From Coffea arabica (taxonomy: Eukaryota; Streptophyta; Magnoliopsida; Gentianales; Rubiaceae): DNA of 64,000 nt. The position numbers and the translations under genes were made by a program. The notes beneath the pieces are model-generated. The model was not told where the DNA came from. It worked only from the letters and a program-made list of their open reading frames with translations, and ran no database searches. The DNA lies in the NCBI RefSeq assembly GCF_036785885.1, contig NC_092317.1, forward strand, positions 808,501 through 872,500, written 5' to 3'. Position 1 is the first letter of the stretch. Each line of letters opens with the position of its first letter. Below, one piece after another: positions 1-13,200 of the stretch.

Positions 1-26
1 GATTCTAATCCCACCCTCATGGGCAG

Positions 27-2731
27 GTAGGAGATCGGGGAACCTTACTGTCTGGTGGTCAGAAGCAGCGTATTGCCCTTGCTCGAGCAATGATCAAGGA
101 CCCTAAGATCCTTCTCCTAGATGAGCCTACAAGTGCGCTAGATCCTGAATCTGAGACAGTGGTTCAAAAAGCCATAGATAAAATTTCAATGGGTAGAACC
201 ACCATTGTCATTGCTCATAGGCTAGCAACAATCAAACATGCGGATGCCATAGTTGTGCTTGATAGAGGTTCTGTTGTGGAGATTGGAAATCATCATGAAC
301 TCATGGAAAATTCTGGATCCTACTATAACCTGGTTAAGCTTGCTTTGGAAGCTGTCTCAAAACCAACGTTGCAACAATCCGATATTGCAATTGGTTTCCA
401 TACCAAATTGAATCAGGATCCCTCACAAGCAGAGAATGTATATGAGATATCAAGATCAAAGTACTTGAAATCCAATCAAGATGTGGGCCAAGTTGAAGAG
501 GCAGAAGATAAACAATCCGAGTTGAGGAAATATAAACTTTCAGAGGTATGGAATCTACAGAAACCAGAACTCATGATACTGTTATTGGGGCTTCTTTTGG
601 GTATGCATGCAGGTGCTATTCTATCAGTCTTTCCCCTGGTTCTTGGCCAAGCACTTAATGTCTACTTTGATCCAAACACCAAAAATTTGAAAAGAGAAAT
701 TAGAAAGCTCTGCTTGATTCTGGTTGGACTTGGCTTTGGGTGTATAGGATTCATGACAGGCCAACAAGGTCTCTGTGGTTGGGCTGGTACCAAACTCACA
801 AAGAGAGTCAGAGATTTCTTGTTCAGAGCTATACTAAAACAAGAACCTGGCTGGTTTGACATTAATGAGAATTCCACTGGGATACTTGTGTCAAGGCTCT
901 CAAGTGATTGTGTTAGTTTCCGATCAATTTTGGGCGATAAGATTTCAGTGCTGTTAATGGGGTTGAGTTCTGCAGCAGTTGGCCTCGGTTTTTCATTTTT
1001 TCTTGAATGGAGATTGACTCTCTTGGCCGCTGCTCTTACACCATTCACTCTTGGTGCAAGCTATTTCAGCTTGATAATTAATGTTGGACCAAAACTAGAT
1101 AATAGTTCTTATGCCAAAGCTAGCAATATTGCTGCAGATGCTGTGTCCAATATCAGAACAGTGGCCACTTTCTCAACTCATGAACGCATAGTTCAATCTT
1201 TTGATCAAGCTTTGTCTAAGCCAAAAAAATTATCAGTCAAAAGAACACAAATTCTTGGTTTAGCTCTTGGGTTTTCTCAAGGTGCTATGTATGGAGCTTA
1301 TACCTTAACTTTATTCTTTGGTGCTTATCTTGTGAAAGAAGGCTATACCAACTTCGGGGATGTGTACAAGATTTTTCTGATACTTGTTTTGAGTTCATTT
1401 TCAGTAGGACAACTTGCAGGACTTGCACCGGACACTTACTTGGCCCCAACTGCAGTTCCAGCTGTTCTTAATATACTAAGTCGTAGGCCATTAATACAAG
1501 ATGAAAGCCAGAAAGGCAGCAAGATAGAAATGTTGAAGCCATTTGATGTTGAGTTCAGAATGGTGACATTTGCATACCCTTCTAGGCCTGATGTGATCGT
1601 GTTGAGAGATTTTGGTCTGAAGATAAAAGGTGGGACAATGGTTGCTTTGGTTGGAGGAAGTGGATCTGGAAAATCAACAGTAATATGGATGGTCCAGAGG
1701 TTTTATGATCCAATTCGGGGGAAGATTTTGATGGGAGGGGTTAATCTTAGGGAGCTTGACTTGAAATGGTTGAGAAGGCAGACGGCATTAGTTGGTCAAG
1801 AGCCTGCCTTATTTGCTGGAAGCATAAGAGAGAATATTGCATTTGGCAATCCTAACGCTTCATGGGCCGAAATTGAAGATGCTGCCAAGGAAGCTTACAT
1901 TCACAAATTCATCAGTGGCCTTCCTGAAGGCTACGAGACAGAGGTATGTCTACTATTATATGACCTCTCTTACACTAAACCGAAACACTTTAGAAAGTGA
2001 CGAAAATAGTACTCTGGGTAGCTGATGCAGTCGATCTCTTGAGTTGAACATGTATTGATTTGATATTTAATCTAGCCTAAATGCATGACCAAAAATTCAA
2101 GTTAATGAGAAAACATTCTGTAATGATATTAGAGAATTCCTTTTAACAGCAGGTAAAGATTCAAATGTTCCTCAACACTGAAAAACAATATATTAGAGGA
2201 ATGAGCTGGTGCAAATAGCAACTTACTTGGATGATTTGCCTTACTACGCTTCATTCAGCTGAGATAATTTCTGCGAGTACACTCAATGAAAAATAACTGC
2301 AAAGTGAAAAATAAATCTTAAGCATCCTATTGCTGTTCTATCAACTGACTTGTGTAGCTGAGTGAATTCTCGTCCTGCTGTAGGTTGGAGACAGTGGGAT
2401 ACAGTTGTCTGGTGGCCAGAAGCAAAGGATCGCAATAGCCAGAGCTATACTGAAGAAGTCAAAAGTGCTCTTACTAGATGAAGCTAGCAGTGCATTAGAC
2501 TTGGAATCAGAGAAACATGTCCAAGATGCACTCAAGAAGATTGCTAAAAGAGCCACCACCATTGTGGTGGCTCATCGGCTTTCAACAATCAGCGAAGCAG
2601 ATGCAATTGCAGTTGTGAGGGATGGTGCGGTGGCAGAATATGGAAGCCATGAAAAACTTATGGCTTCCCACCTTGATGGTGTCTACGCTAGCCTGGTTCG
2701 TGCAGAATTGGAAGCAACAGCATTTTCATAA
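27..2731 (+). CDS. ABC transporter B family (MDR/P-glycoprotein type), C-terminal half
   Basis: Full-size ABCB exporters pump substrates across a membrane using two TMD-NBD halves. The window holds two exons, 27-1943 and 2384-2731, joined in phase by a GT-AG intron and coding 754 residues to the stop. The first exon opens just after an AG acceptor at 25-26 with [12 protein letters not shown], the ABC signature of NBD1. Walker [13 protein letters not shown] and an H-loop (IAHRLAT) follow. Next come a charged linker, a six-helix TMD2 (about 560-1470), Walker [10 protein letters not shown] (about 1650), Q-loop VGQEPALF, signature LSGGQKQR in exon 2, Walker [13 protein letters not shown] and H-loop VAHRLST. 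NBD1 has [12 protein letters not shown] where most plant ABCBs have DEATSALDAESE, which recalls the ABCB8 subgroup; that assignment is from memory. TMD1 and most of NBD1 lie outside the window. Confidence 0.93.
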
Positions 2732-4606
2732 GCAGTGAAAACTGAAACATGCTTCAAAATTCTATATTGATTGCAGAAAGAACAGTTTTTTCAGTGAAAT
2801 TGCAAGGAACATTTACACAGTAATGTTGAAGTGTTGAGTTTAAAACAACTCACAAACTCAATAAGTACTAAAGCTCTGTAAGAGTTGTCAACTTGATATG
2901 CGACCCTCTCATCTGAAATTGCTATGAAGAGTAATCTAATTCTACTCGACCAGGGGCAAGGTGGGCCGTAGAGAACAGTTACACCATTGAAGACCTTTCT
3001 CTGTTTTGTCAACTAACACACGAAGGCAAGTTGATGTTCTATTTTTCCCTGTCTCGTAGAAACAACTGCGCGCCCAAACACCTGCTTCCCCTCTCCCACT
3101 TATACTATGCAGAATAAGCAATAAAATTTGATGGTGACGAGGAGTTCAATGCATCAGATTGCAAAATCCTAAGCAAGAAAGACCACCAATCTTTTCCTTT
3201 TCGTTTCCTTCAGAAGTGGCGGCAAGTTGGTATGGCTGGAAACTGTATTGTGCCGCCTTGTGCACTTAAAGGGCAATAACATAAATGACATGGCCCATAA
3301 AGTTTGGACACCAATGAATCTTGCATTTTTTTTAAGTCGAACTCAAAGGTGAGGTTTTTTCAACTACGAAACTGGAAAAGCAGAGTAACAAGTCAAACTT
3401 TTTGTTCCATTTAATAGTGGAACATTAAAGTCAAATGATTCTCTAATATGTAAATCATGTTTGGCCTCGAGTAATTGGACACCAACATGGTTCTTGACAA
3501 CCCAATAAAAATAATAACAAAACAAATAAATCAAACAGAGAAACACAGTAATTTACGTGATTTGGTCAAACTCATCTGCTTTTTTTATCTCAGAGGAGAT
3601 TAAGATATTGCAATTCCACTACCTTTCCAAATGGCTCCATTTCCTCTGCCTGAGTGTGTGATAATGGGTTTATTGAATGGTATCATGACTGACATTACCA
3701 TATTAGCCACATTAAGCATCGTCCAGGACGTCTTCAACATCTTACTTTAGACGTGGGGGCAAAGCAGTCATTCAAAGTTGAGGAAAGATGTCCTCGGGAC
3801 ATTTAATTCTCGAGAAAGATTGTCTCTTTTCTTCAAAGCCAAGGGAAGTGAAGTTTGGATGATTACGTGCCTGCAATATGAAGCTAACTCCATTGTCCGC
3901 TTCCACCTCGTTTGGAATCCATTACCTTTTAACATTTTGAACTCTTTTATCACTTCCCTCAAAGGCTGACGCTTGGTTTTATATCCTTCTTGTGTTTTTT
4001 GTATCCTTGGCTCTTCTTTCAGGTGTGCATATCTCCTACCTCCGTCTTTTAAACAAAAACTCCTGATAATCAGTTTTGTGGGTCGTTTTATTTCTTTTTT
4101 GGTTTGCGAAGTATATAGATCGCCTGTCTGTTTTTTTGGAGGAAAACTGTTTCCAAACAGAAAACGTCTTTCTCCGCTAACACTTGTTGCTTTCTGGTTC
4201 TCCTAGAGTTGATTTTACTGTGCATTTAACTTGATCAAAGACTAGGACAACGAAGACAATGAATCAAAGAAATGCAACCATCGACTTACTGGAAAACCTT
4301 TTATCCTAATTCAAATCGGGTATCCAGCAAGAGAAAAACAAAAACCAACCTCAATGCAGCCCCAGTTCATGTTTCAAGCACTTTGATGAGACCTATTTTT
4401 CATCCACCAAGAGTCAAATGAATCTAGTTGCTACCCTCCTTTAGTACTTACATAGTTGATAAGTTTGATCAACACTTGACAGCAGCAATACTTCAATGAT
4501 CATGACCAGCAAAATCACCTGATTTACCACCTATTAATCACAGGTCTCGAGTTTCAAGCTGATTTGCACGAGCCAATTCAGTTTCCCCTTGAACAAGGAA
4601 AAAGAG
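2732..4606. other. 3' UTR and intergenic stretch, no gene seen
   Basis: Between the ABCB stop and the DUF936 start. The first few hundred bases are presumably ABCB 3' UTR, with AATAAA-like words near 3120. The last stretch is presumably DUF936 leader. Short open frames on both strands lack recognisable domains or splice context. Confidence 0.6.
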
Positions 4607-7209
4607 ATGGCATCCCTTACACCTGGAGTGCTGCTTAAGCTTCTGCAGACTATAAACTCATCTGTTAAGGTTCGCGGTGAATATAGGTCTATCCTTTTAC
4701 AAGTAATAAGCATTGTCCCAGCCTTAAGTGGATCAGAGTTGTGGCCTTGCCATGGCTTTTTCATAAAGGTCTCCGACTCTTCCCATTCAACATATGTATC
4801 TCTGTCAAAAGATGACAATGAACTTATCTTAAACAACAAGCTGCAGCTTGGGCAGTTCTTCTATGTTGATAGGATGGAGGCTGGAACTCCAGTTCCCGTC
4901 TTAGTTGGTGTTAGACCGCTTCCAGGCCGACATCCTTTCATTGGTAATCCCAAGGATTTGATGCAGGTGTTAGAGCCATCTGAAGGCCCTGTTCAAGTTG
5001 ATCAGGAAGGTGAAGATAGTTCAGTATCAGTTGAACCGCCAGGAGCAAAAGAAAATGGCCAAAGAAAGAAAATTATTATTAAAGAGGACAAGGCTGTTGT
5101 CTCCTCAAGGTATATGCAGGGTGTCTTGACACCAAATGGAAAAGCAAATGGAGCTGACCCTGGCGGTGAGAATGCTGTAGCAGGAAAGAGGAATGGATTT
5201 TTGAAAGGGAAACAAGCAGAGATCAAGGTTCAGGTATAAATAATTTCCTTACCAACATAGTGTACTGCCCTTCAGTTGTTTATATCCAACTTAGCAAGAG
5301 GTAATGGGGTACAAGTACAATCGTTCTTTGCATTTCATTTCTTTTGACATCACTAACTTAGAACCATCTGTGTATTTTCTGACTTTTTACTGTCTCAAAA
5401 TTTAGGAATTCCCTTGACAGTCTTAATTCATAAGAAATTTTCTGCTTTGAGAATGCATAGATTTACAAGAAATTGATCACCACCAAATAACCATGTGATG
5501 AACGTGCTTTTCTAATTTGTAGCGTATGTTCTCTGTTCCGGTGCTTTGTCTGGATGACAGAGTAAACATTAATTGCATTACTCGGTAGGATTCTAGTTTT
5601 GCTTTGATGAGAAAGAAGCAAGGAAATTCATGCCTTAATGATCATACTTCGTGAGGGAACAATTGCAATCTAGCAGTTTGTCTGTACCAGTCCTACTTTG
5701 AACGTCCGTGATTAAAATGATACAATTGACAGAAAACGAGAATCAGTATGTTAGAATAAGGTCTATTTTCTTCAACCTTGGATTCACTTTCATATGCTCA
5801 TTAATCTGGACAAGACTGATGGTTGAAATTTGCCCTACAGACTCGAACTCTGACTCCTTCACGAACTCGCCCTGATGGACTTACTACAAACTCAGACATT
5901 GACACATTAAACGGCAAGGAGGCCTTTGCATCCTCTAAATATCCAGCTATCAAACACACCAGCAGCAAACAAGAAAACATCGACTCGAATTGCTTGCCTA
6001 ACAGTCGAGACAAACACCAATCTTCTGAGGGAATATGTTGGTCAAATCTACCTGCAAACCTGCTGAAGCCTGGCAAGGTATATATATACACACACACATC
6101 AAGTACCCTATCTAGTAGCCCAATATGCTGCTCCTTTTTCATAGTTTTGATTACTCGTATGAACTCAAACATCCGATGTTTTTATCATTAAAATGCGAAT
6201 TATCTACAGAGAGAAGGCATTTAGTCGTAATAGGATATAGCTGCTAAAACATATAATCCATACAGATAAAAAATTGCTAAAATAGTACCAATTTACCATC
6301 TTGATATAATTCTCATTTTCAACTTTTACACCTAGGGATTGCTTCGGAGGAAAAACTTGGCCTCTTCAGTAGCAGCTGAAGCCCAGAAAGAAGCTTCCAC
6401 AGCAGCAAATCTGGTAAAGTGCCTCAGGTAGTTACAGATAATTGTTCCTTTTATTCTTTGCTTTTGGCAAAAATAAAAATAAATTCGACATTAAGTACGT
6501 AAATTGAGTAGACAGAAGGCCTAAAATGTTTGCTTATTTAAGAATTACATAAGATCATCTTCAGACTTTCTGGGAACATAATGCATTCTGTGTTTCCAGT
6601 ATCTTTGCTGATCTTTGCTCATCCGCTTCACCAACGAACCCCCATCTCTATCTTTCAATGTTCTTTACGCTCCACCAGCTTATTAAACATCCAAATGCCA
6701 CAAACTCATCAAAGGATACACCAGATCATTTCACCGTCAACTCATCCATGCAAAATACAGACAAATATGGCAAAAGGATATCTTCCTCAGTTAGTAGAGA
6801 TAGGATGAAACTTTCAAAGTCTTCCACAGATCTGACTGGCACCGATAAACTCGAATGGGCAAATGTAGATGGTTCAAAGGAAATCAAGGAACTAAGAGAG
6901 ATTGTTTTAAATGAAACACAAGCTTGGTTCTTGAAGTTCTTGGAAGAGGCACTTGATTCAGGCTTCCAAGGGGGTAAACAGAACAAAAAGGGAAAGGATT
7001 ATCTTATAAACCAAACAGATCCTGGTAACCAGATTGCTCTCACGTTGTCACAGCTTAAGCATGCGAACGAATGGCTGGATCAACTAAGAAATGATGCAGA
7101 CTCAGAGAAAAAGGAGTTGGGCGAAATTGTTGATAGATTGAAGCAAAAAATTTATTCCTGTTTGCTTCGTCATGTCGATTCAGCTGCAGTAGCTCTGGAA
7201 AGCCGATAA
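4607..7209 (+). CDS. DUF936 family protein
   Basis: A plant-specific protein of unknown biochemical role. Four exons: 4607-5233, 5841-6077, 6336-6427 and 6600-7209, all with GT-AG introns, giving 521 aa. The start is the ATG of [14 protein letters not shown], the conserved N-terminus of the family; the upstream in-frame TTG is not used. The first 120 or so residues carry the conserved block ([56 protein letters not shown]). The middle is a basic, Ser/Pro-rich linker ([11 protein letters not shown]). Exon 3 starts a second conserved block ([20 protein letters not shown], then [18 protein letters not shown]). The C-terminus is helical ([34 protein letters not shown]) and ends AVALESR. Family membership is firm; function is not known to me. 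Confidence 0.93.
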
Positions 7210-7542
7210 GATCCTAAGTGATGAAAGAAGAGTAAGTCGAACATGTACTAAATTTCACCCTATCAACTCTTATTTGATCTATCTGATTGCCAAGCACAAC
7301 TATTTATGTACCTGAATAAGTTATTCAAGGTCACAATGATTGACCATTCATCTCTGGCAGCAAACTCTTCCTTCAACAATTATGTACATACAAGGTAATG
7401 TCAGTGGAGGAAAGTGCTTTAATATTGTTGTAGTGTGTAGATATAGCTTCAATGCACTACAATGTGAGCTAAGTTTAAAAACTGACCTTTACTAATAAAA
7501 CATTTCTGCTGAACTGCTGGCTTTGGAGTTGCACGGCCTAAT

Positions 7543-7646
7543 ATAGGAGTGGCCCAAGATGGAGGATCAGGGCACATGCAAAATTTTCTATCAAGGTCCC
7601 AGAAATTTGGCATGTGCCCTGCTTCTCCACCTTGGGCTACCCGTAT
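7543..7646 (-). ncRNA. MIR164: MIR164-like microRNA precursor hairpin
   Basis: A long inverted repeat folds into an approximately 104-nt hairpin. Read on the minus strand, the 5' arm (7629 down to 7609) gives a 21-nt RNA starting UGGAGAAGCAGGGCAC, then AUGCC. That is the miR164 sequence except at the 3' end, where family members vary (GUGCA, AUGCU). The opposite arm (about 7580-7559) pairs with it with about three mismatches in 21, and the stem continues beyond the duplex (TAGCCCAAGG with TTGGGCCACT), as in plant precursors. miR164 directs cleavage of NAC transcripts (CUC1/2, NAC1, ORE1 types); none lie in this window. The plus-strand fold would give UGGAGGAUCAGGG, which departs from miR164 in its core, so the minus strand is chosen. 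No expression evidence is available from sequence. Confidence 0.82.
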
Positions 7647-10279
7647 TTGATTTTCTCCTCTCCAACTGCAAATAAAAAAAAAAAAAAAAAAAAAATTGTC
7701 CTGATCACCGTTTGAATAGTTCGTTTCGTCTCACTCGACATCTTTCCTCTAGTTCTGGCACAAAATACCAAATCCTTTAAAAGAAGGACCAAAAATGGTT
7801 AAAGGAAATGACACGATCAGTAGAACCAAGAATGTTTTCTCTGCGGTCCGAAGTCCGCAGGAAAAGTTGTATGCCGAGGGAATATGTATGTGCATGATGC
7901 ACTTATGAATTATATATTGCTGTCTAGGAAATGCGTAGACAAAGACAATTGTTGGTTGGGGAATTGTGTTTCGTTGGTTGGCTAGGTAGTTGATCTTGCT
8001 GCTTTGGTGTAATCTACTAGACAAGAATCAATCAAAGAGCAAATGGTTTCCTTTTCAAGCAAATGTACAGTGATGCATGGATGGAAGTTTTGCCCGGCGA
8101 TTTTGGTACGGGGACTGTTGAAGTTTGGCTGCCAAAAAGGGAGTCAATAAAGCAGCAAGTAGTTCACTGTATGCAAGGAGCTGGAGGTCCTGTGGTCTAC
8201 TCGATCTGCTACGCTAATATTTCAGATGTGTTTAGTGCCCTCGTTAGTCGTTACAAGCATTACAGAAGCAAAGGCCGGTCACCAACCGCAGCCCATAATA
8301 GATGCATCGGAGAATGATTGTTCTGAGACTGCCGCGGCATCTCTGGCTAAAAATATTAGCAGAAAATCTTGTAAGCTTAAGAGTCGCCGCCGAATATAAG
8401 AGCTTAACCAAAGCACTTAGCATGAGATCCTTGAATGACCAAATAAAAGACGCATAACAGAGGAAAACGAAAATCAGAAACACGGAGGAAGGAATACACA
8501 CTTCGCAGTACGATAGAAATGAAAGCCTGTGCTGAAACTGAAATTCCCACTTCGCAGGGACTTTCTTAGTTTTCCATTGGGTATAAAACGTTACCTAAAC
8601 AAAACTTGCTGGAAATGCTGTCCATTGATGGTACGTGATATCATTCCATCAAAAATCAATAACAGATTCATTTCCACTCAATATATACACATGTAGCGGC
8701 AGACAAAATTTTCATTATGGAAGACAGCCCTACTACGTAAACTGGGGGGCAAACAGCGATCAAAGATCAATCAAACGTTTGGTTAGCGTCTTGCCTAGAC
8801 ATAATAAAACAAGCACAAATAAGAATTAAGAACGTGCAGAAAAGCATTTATGTGAAACTTCTTCTGTAATGGTAATCGTTTCTCAGTTCTCGCTTGCTCT
8901 CTCTTCTCTGATCATGCAGCAAGGGAGCAGCACAAGTAGGGTTTCCAACCAAGGCATCAACCGTATTAAGCACTACTATTAGACATTTCAAGGAAGCCAT
9001 TGGGGGCTGTTAAGATAGCACTTGCCGTGGTCATTTAACTAGACATCGTGGAGAAGTATGTCCCTGAAAAATCCGTCAGAAGTTTGCGATCATATCACTC
9101 TTGAACTGGAGCTACTTCAACACAAAACATCCAACATATCATCGTTTTATCACATTGTAAGTTGCAACGGGACAGAGGGAGAGGCCAAGGCATTTTTGGA
9201 ATTGGCGGCTTGAACTAATGGGATGGTGACTGAGACAAGAAGGAGAAAGTCCGTGATGAGAACCGTGAAGGAAAGAGCGCAAGTGGGAGTGGAAGGAGTT
9301 TGCATTCTTTAATCATGAAATTTTGGGTTTGAAATCCATAAAAAATAGAAAAATAGTATTGGAAGAGTTTTCCTTCCCTGAAAAGAGCCCTATCCGACTC
9401 GAATAAAATTTGTCGCAGACCGCAAAATAGGTGCGAATACCTATGATTTGTACCAAAAAGAAAAAAAACAAGAAGGTAAGAGCGCCATTACTGATATTAT
9501 AAGGTGAGCCTATGAGTTCACATTTTTATTACCATTTTCTTCTTCGCGTTGCTTGAGGTCTTAAACCCATGCAAATTTGTAAGAAAGAAGGGGTTTCTTT
9601 GGTGTTGAATGTCGACCCCTACATTGGTATGTCAGCTTCATTCTGAAGCCCATACCTCTGAGCTATTGCACAAGTCCAACATTTCATGATTCAGCTGTCA
9701 CTCTCTTAGGCTTCGTGTGTTTATTCATTTTCCGCGAGCATGAGGTGGATTTAGCTGACTCCTGATCCCCAAAAGAACAGCTTCACTGGCTGGGGACCTC
9801 CTGTATATTATTCTAGAGAGTATTCCAACTCCTACAATGCAACCAGTGGAATGTAATCCCGACAAAAGCTTCTGCCACACAATAGCCCATTCAGTGCATT
9901 GTATCAACACTTTCAACAGTCTCCAGACTCGAGCATAAGATTGATCTACTTTATTCTTATAGATCTCCCCAATTAATGTCTATGGCTCTATCAGTCAATA
10001 AGCATGTCATGCAGATTTGCACCAAAAAAAGAAAACAACCATATGATGCTCTCAGCTTCACAATTATGGTAGTCTGGCAGCCATGCAAACCGAAGGCTAC
10101 GTGATTTCCTTTAGATCTAAGCAACCATGATTTTCTCAAGTTCTTGCAAATTTTCTTTTTGGCGATTTACCAATTTCCTGTCTTTGCAGGAATACATCAA
10201 AGGACATAGAAAGGATTTAAGTTTACAATTCAGTTGAGTTCAAAGAATTGATCCAGCTTCCAACCCACAAAAAATGTCG
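7647..10279. other. Intergenic stretch, probable upstream region of the MIR164 locus
   Basis: It starts with an A-rich run (about 7673-7694). No convincing exon, RNA gene or transposon end was found. If MIR164 is transcribed on the minus strand, its promoter should lie here. The 3' UTR of the dioxygenase gene probably fills the last 100-300 bases. Confidence 0.5.
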
Positions 10280-13200
10280 TCAGTACTCTCTAAAAGTGAG
10301 ATTCAGACGGCCAGCCCTCAAATTTGTCTCTTCTAACAGAACCTTGGGAGCTGTGTCTGGAAAAATAGTTGAGACACCATGATATATGTTCCTAGCTTTA
10401 CCACCAAATATCAGCACATCCCCGGATTCCAGTCTGATTTTCTCCACCTGGTTAATATCTCTCTGGTCACCATACAAAAATTCTGCAGAGTCACCAATTG
10501 AAAAGGACACCACGGGCACTCCTCTACGAAGACTCTCTTGGCTTTCATCTTTGTCCTGTACAGTTGCAAGTGACATGCACAAAAAATATATTTAGTGTTG
10601 TTCAACTAGAGAATATGATAAATTGCTTTGCCTCTGTCTTAGATGTCATTATTCTGCAATCTTATAATAGGCCGAAGCAAATAAAGAATCACCATCTTTT
10701 TTCTCATTGTTTGAGCCATTAAAGTCCGAAGTATACTTTTGAAAGCAAATAACTGTGTCGCATCTACATAGAGTTGGTCCAGAAAATTGGTAATGGTATA
10801 GGACAGAGAGCTAAGATAGAACCTGATGGAGACCAAGGCGGCCACTTGTTGAGTAGAAATTGACTATGCAGATGTTAGGCGACATCGAGGGTAAAACATC
10901 TTCCACATTTCTTTTTCTGGAGTCTTTCTCTATATGTGCATGGGAATCTTTTATAGCCCTTTTAGCCAAGTCACAAAATTCTTTAGGAATAATGGGAGGT
11001 TTGGAGCCATCACAAGGCCTTTCATCGCCATAAGTACTTGTCTCAGGGTCCCAAGTTTTACCAAGGCACATCATCTTCAAGTTCAGCTTTGCTCCATCAC
11101 GATAGCCAGGTAAATAGAAGCCTCCAGGACCCAGTCCAAGATCCTTGCACTTCTTTATCAATTTAACCTAGACAGACAAATAAAAAGGTCTATCAGCAAA
11201 GAAGGGAAGCTAGAGAGTAGCAAATACCCAAATCCATGGAACTTGTGTTAAAAAATTTATTCATGAAAAAATGGAATTTAACTTCCTAATAATTAATTCC
11301 ATGAAAACATGTAAAACTTATCATTGTTTTCACAGAGAAGCTGTAATTCTTTAGCATTGTGCAGATTGACAGAAGAATGCCACAGACATGGCTCTCCTTT
11401 GATATAAAACCGTCAAGCTAAACAGAGCAAAGCCTTTCATCAGCTAATTACTGTTTCGCTAAAATAGTAGTTCATCTGTAAAGCAATATTCCCTTTTTTT
11501 TTGTGGTTCCTTATATTTATGCTCAAAATTTGGATTTGACCTAGTTGGATAGGGATGGGATACATATTTTATTCCACAATCTAGGCTTAGTTGTAGAAGC
11601 ATTTCCCAGAAGCAAGATGCAAAGTGAATGAAATAGAATTTTCAATTGTCGAATTCTAATGTATCTTAAGACAATTTTATGAGGGCAAATAAAATTGCAG
11701 AAAGAAAAGTACTTGGATACATAAAAATTCAAATCAACGTGATGCATTCATTCATAATAATGAGACTTAATGCATTACAAGGACTGAAAAATTTTATGGA
11801 CATAAAATAGAGAAGTTCACGTCAAGAAGGAACACCACAAGATATGTAGACAAATAGTCAGAAAGCCACATTACTGCACCTGATCATTGAAGGAAATGTA
11901 ATTCTTTAACAAAATCATCCCAGGCCTCAATGATGTAATGCAGAGTCCACCTGTGTTGCGCTTAGTTTCATTCCTCTTTTCTCTATTCATGAGATGAAGC
12001 GGGGCTTTTAGCTTGATAACGGATCCAGATGGACAGATGTCAAAATGGAATCTAGAATCTTCAGGTATGTCATTCATACCCATTTTCCCATGAGAACTTT
12101 CCTCATGGTTACTGCCCTTCTCAAAAGTGCTGCCCTTTATAATGTAATTAGCTAATGGAGATGATTTGCCAATGCTGGCAGCATCAGAAACACTAGAGGA
12201 ATTTGAATTTGGTAAGTTAGAATCTCCTTCCTCTGCATACTGTGTTTGGTCCCTCTGCATTCTCCTCACATGTAAGGGCTTGCACTTGGGATCAATCCAA
12301 GTATCTCTTGAAGCAAAAGCCTTCTCCAAATTGGAATTGTAGGATGGTGAGTGACCTGAACCATGTGTTTGTACTGATGAATTATGCATCAGATTAAGGT
12401 TTCCCATGTCAAATGGCAAGTGTTGCTGATGATTATGCTTGCACAATTGATCTGAAGCTGGCATACCATCAAACTGACATGGTGTGCCAGAAGTAGATGT
12501 TTTTCTTGAACTTTCCGTCAATCCACCAGGATGCGCCAGTAGTGCATGATCAGAAGATCTACAAGCTTCATCCTGAAATGTTTAGAATGAAATAATTCGA
12601 CCAAACATGAGAATCCTTTTGCACCATTCTAAGACCTGTTAGTTCAATGGAGACTGGTGATACCTTTAGATGCAGGGACTCATATGGATAAATAACACTA
12701 GCTTATTTATATCTGTCACCAATTAAATTAGATACCATGCTAGAACCTGAATAACAGCAAATAATGTTATAACTAGTAGGAATGCAAATTCTTCCATTTT
12801 TCCAGACAAGTCCAGCTGGGGCACCTTGGAAGATTAGAAACAGTCAATATGATGTAGAAATAGAAAATTAAAGGTGGGGTCAAAATTGCTAAATGTTTGG
12901 GATTTGAACATCGTGAAGTGATTTTAAGCATCATAAATTTCTCCTCCGGTATTTAGATATGTGGATGATACTAGATGATCTCAATATGCTAATAAGAGCG
13001 TACAGTGATGTCAAAGAGAACGGTATATTAAAACTGCATAACCCGATAGAGCAATCTCCTCGGTTTGATTTGATAACTTTCTTGCATACTACACAAAGTC
13101 AAAGGTAAACAAGCTACCATTAATATCCACATGCAAAGGCAAAATGGCTCATAGCAACATATAGGCCCACGGGGGTTACAAAAAATTCTAAATAATATGC

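Noticed and set aside
662-1048. Minus-strand open frame opposite the ABCB transporter
   Set aside because: Shadow of the TMD2 coding sequence.
7543-7646. MIR164 on the plus strand
   Set aside because: The plus-strand 5' arm reads UGGAGGAUCAGGG, differing from miR164 in the core positions where the minus strand matches.
8063-8317. 84-residue open frame as a small gene
   Set aside because: No domain, no splice context and no support beyond openness; probably chance or part of a noncoding transcript.
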